NCBI GenBank assembly: GCA_026645575.1 | Contig: JAPKMW010000085.1 | Location: 1-51,380, forward strand | DNA from: Caldilineaceae bacterium | GTDB lineage: Bacteria > Chloroflexota > Anaerolineae > Caldilineales > Caldilineaceae | DNA length: 51,380 nt | Direction: 5' to 3' | Shown: in pieces, positions 27,448 to 35,095 of the stretch | How the letters are laid out: every line of letters starts with the position of its first letter | Position numbering within the stretch: position 1 is the stretch's first letter | Notes under the pieces: model-generated | The model's database searches: none | What the model was told of the DNA's origin: nothing | The model's input: only the letters and a program-made list of their open reading frames with translations | Translations under genes and position numbers: made by a program

Positions 27448-28080
27448 ATGACATCAACAGCCCTCCAATTGCGCCACCGCCAGGTTGGACCATGGCCGAT
27501 GAATACCTATGCGTTGATCTGCCCGACCACAGGCGCCAGCGTCCTCTTTGATCCGGGCGCCGACCCCGATGTGTTAGCCGAGATGATGGCCGACAGCCAA
27601 CCGGCGGCAATTCTGTTGACCCATTCGCATCCCGACCATATCGGGGCACTGGCGGAGATGCGGAAACGGTTGGGTGTGCCGCTGATGGCCCACGCTAATG
27701 TGGCGGAACGAGGCATTCAAAGCGCTCAGGTTTTAGCTGACGGTGATTATGTACAGGTGGGGAAGCATCGACTGCGGGTCTATTACACCCCCGGCCATAT
27801 CAATGATCAGATCTGTTTTGCCATTGAAAATGACCCGCGTATCATTGTTGGTGACACAATCTTCGCTGGCGGTCCGGGCAAAACTTGGTCGGTGGAAGGC
27901 TTTCAGACGACGCTCCACACGTTGCGCACGGTGGTACTACCCTGGCCGGATGAAAGCATCTGCTACCCCGGTCATGGGCCATCATTTCGGTTAGGTGATA
28001 TTCGGGCAGGCGTGGAAGCGTTTGTGGCGAAAGATCACGGGGCATTTTATGGGGATGCAGAGTGGCCGGTAAGTCCGTAG
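27448..28080 (+). CDS. Metallo-beta-lactamase-fold hydrolase (glyoxalase II-like)
   Basis: This binuclear zinc hydrolase has about 210 residues. The zinc-binding motif THSHPDHIG (His59, His61, Asp63, His64) is followed by YYTPGHINDQ, VGDTIFAGG and CYPGHGP, which supply the remaining ligands. The order fits the hydroxyacylglutathione hydrolase/YcbL group; the real substrate is unknown. I prefer the ATG at 27448 because GGAAAGGA sits 7 bases upstream. The ATG at 27427 adds seven residues and its Shine-Dalgarno is too close. Confidence 0.9.
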   Translation: MTSTALQLRHRQVGPWPMNTYALICPTTGASVLFDPGADPDVLAEMMADSQPAAILLTHSHPDHIGALAEMRKRLGVPLMAHANVAERGIQSAQVLADGDYVQVGKHRLRVYYTPGHINDQICFAIENDPRIIVGDTIFAGGPGKTWSVEGFQTTLHTLRTVVLPWPDESICYPGHGPSFRLGDIRAGVEAFVAKDHGAFYGDAEWPVSP

Positions 28081-28086
28081 TCAAAT

Positions 28087-28152
28087 AGTCCGCAGTTCAA
28101 AGTCCAGGCTCTTCCGCTTTGGACTCTGAACTCTGGACTACGGACTCTGGGC
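28087..28152. repeat. Word-repeat palindrome (AGTCCNNAGTCC type)
   Basis: The left half (AGTCCGCAGTTCAAAGTCC) is matched by a right half of GGACT words (TTTGGACTCTGAACTC, TGGACTACGGACTC). It separates the convergent hydrolase and S1 genes. The same words make a larger palindrome at 43581. Confidence 0.75.
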
Positions 28153-28155
28153 TAC

Positions 28156-29046
28156 TTAGCGTCCTTGTAACGTGCGGGCAATGATCTCTTCTTGAAGCGA
28201 ACGGTTGCCGCGCTTGTTCTTCTTGTTGCGCTTGTCGTTGCTGGCAAATTTGACGCCGCCGGCTTCCATAGCACGCTTGAAAGCCATTTCCATCGGTGTC
28301 AGGATTTCCATATCGGCGTATTCGTCCACCACATCGTCTTCCGGTTCCGGTTCGGGTTCCGGCGTCGGCGCGGCCTGCATAGGTGTCGGTTCGGGTTCCG
28401 GTTCCGGGCGCAGCCCCTTCATGCTCAGGTCAACGCGTTGGCGGCGGCGGCTTAGTTCAATGATGCGCGCTTCGATCACATCACCGACATTGACAACGTC
28501 TTCCGGCTTGGCAATGTAGCGCTCGCTCATTTCGCGGATGTGGAGCAGGGCGTCGCGGCCGATGCCAATGTCGACAAAGGCGCCGTAGGGCAGAATACGG
28601 GTCACGGTTCCCTGAACAATTTCGTCCTTTTCCAGGTCGCGAATGGTCTTGGTTCCCGGTTCGATCATGCTGAGGCTAATACGATTGCGGTCGCGATCCA
28701 GCTTTTTGATCCAAACGGTGATTTCCTGCCCTTCCTTCAACACATCAGCGACTTTGCCGACACGGCGCACCGACAGTTCAGAGATATGGACAAGGCCATC
28801 GCGGCCTACGCCAATATCAACAAAGGCGCCAAATTCGGTAACACGCTTGACGGTGCCGGTGATCTGCTGACCAACCGCTAACAATTTCACTACACGACCA
28901 TCCACTTCAACGGCAATAGGTTCTTCTGCTGCGTCCATAGCCCCATCGGTGTTGCTGCTCGCATCGCCCTCTACCGAGGGCTCGGCTACAGCCACCATAG
29001 GATCAGCTCCAACTTCTGCAACAGTGGTTTGCGCTTCTTCGCTCAT
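28156..29046 (-). CDS. Protein with two S1 RNA-binding domains
   Basis: The 296-residue acidic protein has an N-terminal tail, then S1 domain 1 (about 57-128, GTVKRVTEFGAFVDIGVGRD, then GLVHISELS). S1 domain 2 (about 140-212) has GTVTRILPYGAFVDIGIGRD and ALLHIREMS. A Pro/Glu linker follows, then a basic C-terminus (KRNKKNKRGNRSLQEE). It resembles short ribosomal-protein-S1-like proteins or the S1 part of polynucleotide phosphorylase and probably binds mRNA or ribosomes. A good AGGA precedes the ATG. It appears monocistronic, with a 266-base divergent gap to the next gene. Confidence 0.88.
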   Translation of the reverse strand: MSEEAQTTVAEVGADPMVAVAEPSVEGDASSNTDGAMDAAEEPIAVEVDGRVVKLLAVGQQITGTVKRVTEFGAFVDIGVGRDGLVHISELSVRRVGKVADVLKEGQEITVWIKKLDRDRNRISLSMIEPGTKTIRDLEKDEIVQGTVTRILPYGAFVDIGIGRDALLHIREMSERYIAKPEDVVNVGDVIEARIIELSRRRQRVDLSMKGLRPEPEPEPTPMQAAPTPEPEPEPEDDVVDEYADMEILTPMEMAFKRAMEAGGVKFASNDKRNKKNKRGNRSLQEEIIARTLQGR

Positions 29047-29234
29047 CTTTTCCTCCCAAGACTTACAACATCATAAGTTCAGCTTATCGACCCTAGCACT
29101 AACGATGTTGTTCTCCTCAACTTTAAAATTAAAAAATAGCTGCTGTCCAATAATTATACCTGCTGCCTCTGGATCTGCCAAACAGATGTTGTGCTTGTGA
29201 ACAATGGAACAACTAGGACGAATGATATAGGAAA

Positions 29235-29263
29235 TTGTTGTTCTACCAGATGTGCCGTATAAT
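29235..29263 (+). promoter_or_regulatory. Predicted promoter of the M32 carboxypeptidase gene
   Basis: TTGTTG, an exact 17-base spacer and a perfect TATAAT lie 49 bases before the GTG start, consistent with a normal short leader. Confidence 0.6.
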
Positions 29264-29312
29264 AGACAACAAATTTGCATGGCGACGTTGTTGGTAGAAA
29301 GACATAATAGTT

Positions 29313-30854
29313 GTGAAAATTACTCAGTCATCTCCAGAAATTCAAAAAACTTTTGCCGACTTGCATGAACGCTTAGGGGAAGTTAACGACTTACGCTCGG
29401 CAGCCGATCTGCTGGGTTGGGATCAGACGACGTATATGCCGCCGGCCGGGGCAACGGCCAGAGCGCGCCAAATGGCAACGCTCCAGCGACTGGCCCATGA
29501 AAAATTTACCGATCCGGCGATTGGTCAGCTCTTGGACAAACTGGAAAAAATGGTCGAGGGCTTGCCGCCGGCGGATGACGCCGCAGCCCTTGTACGCGTC
29601 ACCCGGCGTGATTATGACCGTTTATTGCGCGTCCCGCCCGCCTTCACCGCAGAACTGACAAACCATATGGCTGAGGCATACGAAGTCTGGGCCAGTGCGC
29701 GACCGGCCAACGATTTTGCCGCGACCGTGCCTTACTTGGAAAAGACAGTCGCGTTAAGCCGCACCTTTGCCGATTTTTTCCCCGGCTACCAACATATTGC
29801 TGATCCGCTGATCAATCTTAGTGATTACGGCATGAATGTTGCAACCTTACAGCCACTCTTGCGGGAATTGCGCACACACCTACAAGCGCTGGTCAAAGCC
29901 ATCAGCGCCCAACCACAAATCGATGATCGTTGCCTGATCCAGTTCTTTCCGGAAAAAGCGCAGTGGGATTTCGGCGTCCCGATCATCAAACAATTTGGCT
30001 ACGACTTTACCCGTGGTCGGCAGGATAAAACCCATCACCCCTTTATGACCAAGTTTTCGTTGAACGATGTGCGCATTACCACGCGCTTCGATGACCACTA
30101 TCTGGCCGAAGGTCTCTTCAGCACCTTACACGAGGCTGGTCATGCTTTATATGAATTGGGGATTGATCCGAATTTTGAACGCACGCCGTTGGCCGACGGC
30201 GCGTCCGCCGGCGTTCATGAAAGTCAATCGCGCCTTTGGGAGAATCAGGTTGGGCGCAGTTTGGCGTTTTGGCAACATTATTACCCACAACTACAGATGA
30301 CTTTCCCTGAGCAATTAGGCAAGGTTGACTTGGCAACCTTTTACCGCGCCATTAATGTTGTACGCCCTTCGCTGATTCGCACCGATGCCGATGAAGTAAC
30401 CTATAATTTGCATATTATCATTCGCTTCGAGTTGGAATTAGCGCTGCTAGAGGGGAAACTAGCAGTACGCGATCTGCCGGCGGCGTGGGATGAACTCTAT
30501 GACACCACTCTTGGTGTGAGTGTGCCCGATTATCGCAATGGCGTTCTACAGGATGTCCACTGGTTCTCCGGTCTGATTGGCGGCGCTTTTCAAGGGTATA
30601 CGTTGGGCAATATTATGGCTGCCCAGTTTTATGCACAGGCGCTGCACGCCCACCCGACCATTCCCGACGAGATCGGACAAGGCCACTTCGCCACCTTACA
30701 CAACTGGCTGCGCACCAACATCTACCAACATGGCAGTAAATTTACAACCGCCGAGTTGATCCAACGGGTGACAGGGGGTTCGCTTTCGCTGCAACCCTAC
30801 TTGGCGTATTTGCACACGAAGTATGGCGCCATCTACAACCTGGCGTTTGCGTAA
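29313..30854 (+). CDS. M32-family metallocarboxypeptidase (thermostable type)
   Basis: This zinc carboxypeptidase is 513 residues long, typical of family M32, and cytoplasmic. All family signatures are visible in order: HPF in THHPFMTKF, the DVRITT motif, HEAGH at 273-277 (zinc ligands and catalytic Glu), HESQSRLWEN with the third ligand, IRTDADE and GVLQDVHWFSG. The start is GTG. It removes C-terminal residues from peptides with broad specificity, usually excluding proline. Confidence 0.96.
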   Translation: MKITQSSPEIQKTFADLHERLGEVNDLRSAADLLGWDQTTYMPPAGATARARQMATLQRLAHEKFTDPAIGQLLDKLEKMVEGLPPADDAAALVRVTRRDYDRLLRVPPAFTAELTNHMAEAYEVWASARPANDFAATVPYLEKTVALSRTFADFFPGYQHIADPLINLSDYGMNVATLQPLLRELRTHLQALVKAISAQPQIDDRCLIQFFPEKAQWDFGVPIIKQFGYDFTRGRQDKTHHPFMTKFSLNDVRITTRFDDHYLAEGLFSTLHEAGHALYELGIDPNFERTPLADGASAGVHESQSRLWENQVGRSLAFWQHYYPQLQMTFPEQLGKVDLATFYRAINVVRPSLIRTDADEVTYNLHIIIRFELELALLEGKLAVRDLPAAWDELYDTTLGVSVPDYRNGVLQDVHWFSGLIGGAFQGYTLGNIMAAQFYAQALHAHPTIPDEIGQGHFATLHNWLRTNIYQHGSKFTTAELIQRVTGGSLSLQPYLAYLHTKYGAIYNLAFA

Positions 30855-30873
30855 GGCCGGCGTAGCCGGAAGC

Positions 30874-30919
30874 TGGTTGGTTAGTTTGTTGCTTGATGAA
30901 CCGACAAACTAACCAACCA
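30874..30919. repeat. Palindrome with GGTTGGTT arms
   Basis: TGGTTGGTTAGTTTGT pairs exactly with ACAAACTAACCAACCA around a 14-base loop. It lies just after the carboxypeptidase stop, and the longest reading frame of the next gene begins inside it, which argues for a later start of that gene. Confidence 0.9.
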
Positions 30920-30946
30920 ATCATTGGTCAGAACATCAAAATCTTT

Positions 30947-32500
30947 ATGCTGCCTACTACTCACATCATTGACCACGCTGAACGCACGAGTGTGCGTTCG
31001 TCTGTACCTTTGCCTTGCATGCGATTGCGTTGGAAGGTCCACGACCGCCAGCAAACTCGTGGCCTCACACTGGGGGTCATTGGGTTGATCCTGACGCTGC
31101 TTGGTACAGCAGTGGGAAGCGCGGCGTTTCAACCGGCAGTGTCACGGGCGCAAAGTTGTTCCGCCAAAAAGATTCTCTTTGTTGGTTCAACAGCGTCATT
31201 GGAAATCCGGGATGAACCGCTGCGCATCTATCTCTTTGCCCTCGGCAACGAGGTAACAGTGCGCAGTGCGGCAGCCGTGCAGGCTGCGGACGCCAACGGC
31301 AAGGATCTGATCATCATCTCGGAATCGGTGGAGTCCGTGCAGGTCAACACGAAGTTACGCGATGTAGCCGTTCCAGTGGTGACATGGGAGGGCTGGCTGC
31401 AGGATGACTTTCAAATGACCGGACCGACGGCCAATGTGGATTACGGTGAAAATTTACGCCAACAGAGCATTCAGGTTACCAACCCCAATCACCCGTTGGC
31501 GGCCGGCTTTACCGGCGTCGTGACAACCGTCACGAATGATCGCAATAAGTTCCAATGGGGTCATCCCAATGGGAATGCCACCATTGTCGCCGTAGATGTC
31601 GCCAACAGCCAGAATACCATGATCTATGCCTATGAAACAGGGGCGATGATGGTGGGGATGACAGCACCGGCGCGCCGCATCTTTATCCATAACGCTACTG
31701 GCCCTAATCTCAGCAACGCTGGTTGGCGCCTCTTTGACACCGCCGTTACCTGGGCTGTGGGTTGCGGCGGAACACAACCGACAGCAACGCCGACATTGCT
31801 TCCAACCACGTTCCCAACCTTGATGCCAACCGCCACGGCGACAGCCACCCAAACGCCAGTTGCCACGGCCACGCCAACCGCGAGTGCAACCCAGACGCCC
31901 AATGCGCCACCAACCATTGGGCCAACGCCTACCAGCACCCTCCCGACGCCGACTCGAACGCCGACGGCCACGCCAACGCCTCAGCCGACCAACACGCCCC
32001 GCCCTGTTCGGTTAACCTTGCAAAAACAGGATTACCTCTTTGTGGATGCCAATGAGGATGGCCTCGCCTCCCAAGGTGACACGCTGCTCTATGCGCTCGA
32101 ACTGCATAGTGGCGACAGTCGGACGCTGACCAGTGTAACCATCGACGATACGCCTGATAGCAATACAGTGTTGGTTGCCGGAACCGTGCGCACTGACATC
32201 GGCACAGTGACTACCGGCAACCAGCCAGGTGATCGCACCGTAGCAGTGGATGTGGGTACGATGACAGAAAAGCAGACGATCAAGGTTCTATTTCAAGTAC
32301 AGGTTCAGATCAGCGGAAGCCCGACCCAACTTAGCAATCAAGCCCAGGTGCGTTACACACTCGAAGGGCCGGGGGGGCAGGGGCAGATTACCTCCGATGA
32401 TCCGGATACGTCGGCAGACAATGATAGTACGCTCACACCATTGAGCAATCCTGGCAACCAGGGGCCACAACGGCTTTACTTGCCGTTGGTTACGAAGTGA
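30947..32500 (+). CDS. Secreted protein with Thr/Pro linker, DUF11-like domain and LPLV tail
   Basis: A signal peptide (TRGLTLGVIGLILTLLGTAV, cleavage near SRAQS) precedes an N-terminal domain of about 200 residues (KKILFVGSTASLEIRDEP, VVTWEGWLQDDF, HPLAAGFTG). That domain looks like the cell-surface domain found with glycosyl-hydrolase and ThuA-like proteins. A linker of TPT and ATP repeats and a DUF11-type beta domain (VDANEDGLASQGDTLLYALE) follow, and the chain ends in QRLYLPLVTK. The start is uncertain: the frame opens at 30893 inside a palindrome, and ATG 30947 or 31019 are better. The function is unknown; a cell-surface or matrix role is inferred. Confidence 0.75.
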   Translation: MLPTTHIIDHAERTSVRSSVPLPCMRLRWKVHDRQQTRGLTLGVIGLILTLLGTAVGSAAFQPAVSRAQSCSAKKILFVGSTASLEIRDEPLRIYLFALGNEVTVRSAAAVQAADANGKDLIIISESVESVQVNTKLRDVAVPVVTWEGWLQDDFQMTGPTANVDYGENLRQQSIQVTNPNHPLAAGFTGVVTTVTNDRNKFQWGHPNGNATIVAVDVANSQNTMIYAYETGAMMVGMTAPARRIFIHNATGPNLSNAGWRLFDTAVTWAVGCGGTQPTATPTLLPTTFPTLMPTATATATQTPVATATPTASATQTPNAPPTIGPTPTSTLPTPTRTPTATPTPQPTNTPRPVRLTLQKQDYLFVDANEDGLASQGDTLLYALELHSGDSRTLTSVTIDDTPDSNTVLVAGTVRTDIGTVTTGNQPGDRTVAVDVGTMTEKQTIKVLFQVQVQISGSPTQLSNQAQVRYTLEGPGGQGQITSDDPDTSADNDSTLTPLSNPGNQGPQRLYLPLVTK

Positions 32501-32587
32501 AGTAGGGCGGGGGATGGGGAGCATATTTTTATCTACCAATTTGCATACAGTTTCGACCCAGGGTGCATTTCACTATTAGGGTGACAA

Positions 32588-32620
32588 CGCTCAGTGCGAG
32601 TCACGGACTCGCACTGAGCG
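32588..32620. repeat. Hairpin, GTCACGGAC apex
   Basis: CGCTCAGTGCGAGTC pairs exactly with GACTCGCACTGAGCG around ACG. Its flanks match those of the hairpin at 9910, showing that the element is larger than the hairpin and that stems diverge while keeping complementarity. Confidence 0.88.
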
Positions 32621-32806
32621 AAAACTTGCCCTATATCAATTTGACAGAAGCAAGCGCCGTATGATAGTCTTGCAAGTCGGTTGGTTTATTTTGGGAATCA
32701 ACCGTACATAACGAACAACAGCGTTCTATTATTTTTTTACAGCAACAAAAGCAAACGTAACCGCCCTACTTGCGGTGCCAGCCGATCGGTCAAGGAGACG
32801 ATCAAT

Positions 32807-32887
32807 ATGACAAAGATGCGAATCACATTCGCCGTTTTTAACGGGATCGGAGTGCGTGATCAGGGGAGTGGTGCGTCTGCTGACTAA
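32807..32887 (+). CDS. Leader peptide of the ABC exporter operon (predicted)
   Basis: The 26-codon frame MTKMRITFAVFNGIG...SAD has an ideal AAGGAG Shine-Dalgarno 9 bases upstream. It ends 27 bases before an intrinsic terminator and lies about 235 bases before the exporter gene. A segment before it (TGCGGTGCCA, 32771-32780) can pair with TGGCAGCCGCA (32911-32921), which overlaps the terminator's left arm, so translation of the peptide could decide between terminator and antiterminator. The peptide itself resembles nothing I know. Confidence 0.6.
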   Translation: MTKMRITFAVFNGIGVRDQGSGASAD

Positions 32888-32914
32888 TTGTTGCCGTCTG
32901 TAACCAGAAGTGGC

Positions 32915-32955
32915 AGCCGCAGCGCATCCGGTCTGATGCCTGCGGCTTTTTTTTT
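32915..32955 (+). terminator. Intrinsic terminator/attenuator 1 in the exporter leader
   Basis: AGCCGCAG pairs with CTGCGGCT, and GCATC with GATGC inside it, closed by a 6-base loop and followed by nine T. It is a strong Rho-independent terminator directly after the leader peptide and before the exporter genes. Confidence 0.9.
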
Positions 32956-32996
32956 GCCTTGCGCCCAAGACGTTGGCCGTCGTGTGCGAGGGAGAG

Positions 32997-33035
32997 AACG
33001 TAGGCATTGGAATGTCCAAGAGCCTACGTTTTTTT
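32997..33035 (+). terminator. Intrinsic terminator/attenuator 2 in the exporter leader
   Basis: AACGTAGGC pairs with GCCTACGTT, and TTGGA with TCCAA inside, followed by a run of seven T. A second terminator in tandem, still upstream of the exporter genes, makes unregulated read-through unlikely. Confidence 0.85.
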
Positions 33036-33037
33036 AT

Positions 33038-33100
33038 TGGGGTATTAGATGTTGGGTATTTGGTGATTGAATCGCACAATCCCCAATATCTAATACCCCA
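33038..33100. repeat. Word-repeat palindrome (TATTAGATATTGGG type) before the exporter gene
   Basis: TGGGGTATTAGATGTTGGG pairs with CCCCAATATCTAATACCCCA with one mismatch. The same words form palindromes at 39011 and 42553. It ends just before the AAGGA Shine-Dalgarno of the exporter gene. Confidence 0.85.
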
Positions 33101-33122
33101 AACACAAGAAAGGATTCTCCCG

Positions 33123-34955
33123 GTGGTAGAGAGTATTGCAGTACACCAACCGAATCTTGATCTCAAGCAGGTTGTGAGCGACGAGAGCAAGCTGCGCAAA
33201 ATCTGGCGCTTGATGACCGGCTATCACAACAGTTATATTGGCGCAACGGTCAGCCTGGGGCTGTCGGCTTTTGCCAACACTGGCACCTATTTGCTGATCC
33301 GTTATTTTATTGATACTTACCTGGGCGGCAACGGCGAAGCGGTGGCGCTCTGGCTGATCTTGCTGGGCTTTTTGAGTCTGGCGGCGGGACAGTCCTACTT
33401 CACCTTTCTGAGTCGCAAACTGGCGGCGCAGACGGCGGAAGGGGTGACGCGACGGCTACGCGAATATCTCTATGACCATGTGCAGCGGCTGCCCTATCGC
33501 TATCATGACAAGATGCAGACCGGCGATCTGTTGCAGCGCGCCACCTCGGATGTCGATGCCATTCGCCGCTTCTTTGCTGACCAGGCCATCGAGAGCGGAC
33601 GCGTCTTGCTGCTCTTTGTCGTGAACTTTGCCGCCATCTGGTACATCAACTGGCAGTTGGCGCTGGTTTCGGTCATTGTCATTCCGCCGATTCTGGTGGT
33701 CTCGTACTACTTCTTCCAACTAGTGGAGAAGCGCTATGAAGCCTACCAGAATCAAGAATCGAAGCTATCGACCGCTGTGCAGGAAAACTTGAGCGGCGTG
33801 CGCGTGGTGAAGGCATTTGCCCGCCAAGGCTACGAAGCCGAGAAGTTCGACAAGATCAACTGGGGCAAATATACGCTGGGCAAGCAACTGCTGCTGACCC
33901 ATGCCACCTTCTGGCCGGTAACAGACCTTATCTGCGGCGCCCAACTGGTCGGTGGGTTCGCCTTTGCCGCCATTATGGCGATTCGGGGCGAAATCAGCGT
34001 GGGCGACTACCTGGCCTATGCCGGGTTGATCGTCTGGATCATCTTCCCCATGCGCAACCTGGGGCGGTTGATTGTGCAGATGTCCACCGGTCTGGTCTCG
34101 CTGGGGCGCATTGGCGAGGTGATCAAGGCTGATCGCGAGCCGATTAGCCGGGATGATTACCACCCCAAGCAACCGTTACGCGGGGAGTTGATCTTCAGCC
34201 ATGTCGGCTTCCGCTACAATGACGAGGATGAGCCGGTGCTGCGCGACATCTCCTTCCACTGCAAGCCCGGCCAGCGCATTGCCTTGCTAGGGCCGACCGG
34301 ATCGGGGAAGAGTTCGTTGGTCAATCTGTTGCCCAGGTTCTACGACTACACCGACGGGCGCATTCTGCTCGACGGCGTGGATCTGAACAAATATGATCGG
34401 CACTATCTGCGCAGTGAGATCGGCATTGTCGAGCAAGAGCCGTTCCTCTTCTCGCGCACCATTCGCGACAACATCACCTATGGGGTGAATCGTCCAGTGA
34501 CACAGGATGAGGTGGAGGCGGCGGCCAGTGCGGCGGCAATCCACGAGGTGATTCTCAGCAAATTCCCGCAGGGCTATGACACGCTGATCGGGGAACGCGG
34601 CATCACCTTGTCGGGTGGGCAGAAGCAGCGCATTGCGATTGCCCGTACCCTGCTCAAAGATCCGCGCATTCTGATTATGGACGATTCCACCTCGGCGGTG
34701 GACACCGAGACGGAAGCGCTGATCCGCCAGGCGTTACAAAACCTGATGCAGGGGCGCACCACCTTTATCATCGCTCACCGCATCCAGACGGTGATGGACG
34801 CCGACCTGATTCTGGTCTTCCATCAAGGTCACATTGTGCAGCGCGGCAGCCATGAACAGTTGCTGGCGCAAGAGGGCTTCTACCGACGCATCTATGAGGC
34901 GCAAACGCGGATGGAGCAGGAGTTTGAAGCACAGTTAAGTGCGATGAGCAACTGA
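33123..34955 (+). CDS. ABC exporter subunit, degenerate-site half
   Basis: This half-transporter of about 610 residues has a six-helix membrane domain fused to an ATPase domain. Walker A is GPTGSGKSS (from 390), the Q-loop region is IVEQEPFLFSRTIRDNI, the signature is LSGGQKQR and the Walker B is ILIMDDSTSAVD. Asp521 replaces the catalytic Glu, as in the non-hydrolysing site of heterodimeric exporters. The start is GTG with AGGA 8 bases upstream. The open frame begins earlier (32973) but runs through the terminator and palindrome, so that extension is rejected. The partner subunit follows. The substrate is unknown; drugs or lipids are typical. Confidence 0.92.
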   Translation: MVESIAVHQPNLDLKQVVSDESKLRKIWRLMTGYHNSYIGATVSLGLSAFANTGTYLLIRYFIDTYLGGNGEAVALWLILLGFLSLAAGQSYFTFLSRKLAAQTAEGVTRRLREYLYDHVQRLPYRYHDKMQTGDLLQRATSDVDAIRRFFADQAIESGRVLLLFVVNFAAIWYINWQLALVSVIVIPPILVVSYYFFQLVEKRYEAYQNQESKLSTAVQENLSGVRVVKAFARQGYEAEKFDKINWGKYTLGKQLLLTHATFWPVTDLICGAQLVGGFAFAAIMAIRGEISVGDYLAYAGLIVWIIFPMRNLGRLIVQMSTGLVSLGRIGEVIKADREPISRDDYHPKQPLRGELIFSHVGFRYNDEDEPVLRDISFHCKPGQRIALLGPTGSGKSSLVNLLPRFYDYTDGRILLDGVDLNKYDRHYLRSEIGIVEQEPFLFSRTIRDNITYGVNRPVTQDEVEAAASAAAIHEVILSKFPQGYDTLIGERGITLSGGQKQRIAIARTLLKDPRILIMDDSTSAVDTETEALIRQALQNLMQGRTTFIIAHRIQTVMDADLILVFHQGHIVQRGSHEQLLAQEGFYRRIYEAQTRMEQEFEAQLSAMSN

Positions 34956-34956
34956 G

Positions 34957-35042
34957 GAGACTAGAGACTAGAGACTGGAAACTAAAGGCAGGAAATTTAA
35001 CCCAGTAGAAGAACCAGTCTCCAGTCTCCAGTCTCTAGTCTC
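34957..35042. repeat. Word-repeat palindrome (GAGACTAGAGACTGG type) inside the exporter operon
   Basis: GAGACTAGAGACTAGAGACT plus GG pairs with the inverted copy at 35021-35042 with one mismatch. It lies directly after the stop of the first subunit and before the AGGAG of the second, where it could tune the ratio of the two. Confidence 0.85.
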
Positions 35043-35095
35043 AATCTGACTGACAGATTCAACCTGATTAGAAGAATCTTAGGAGTAACAACATC

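Noticed and set aside
32973..33122. Upstream start of the first ABC exporter subunit
   Set aside because: The extension would translate across a terminator hairpin and a word-repeat palindrome. A GTG with AGGA at proper spacing lies at 33123.
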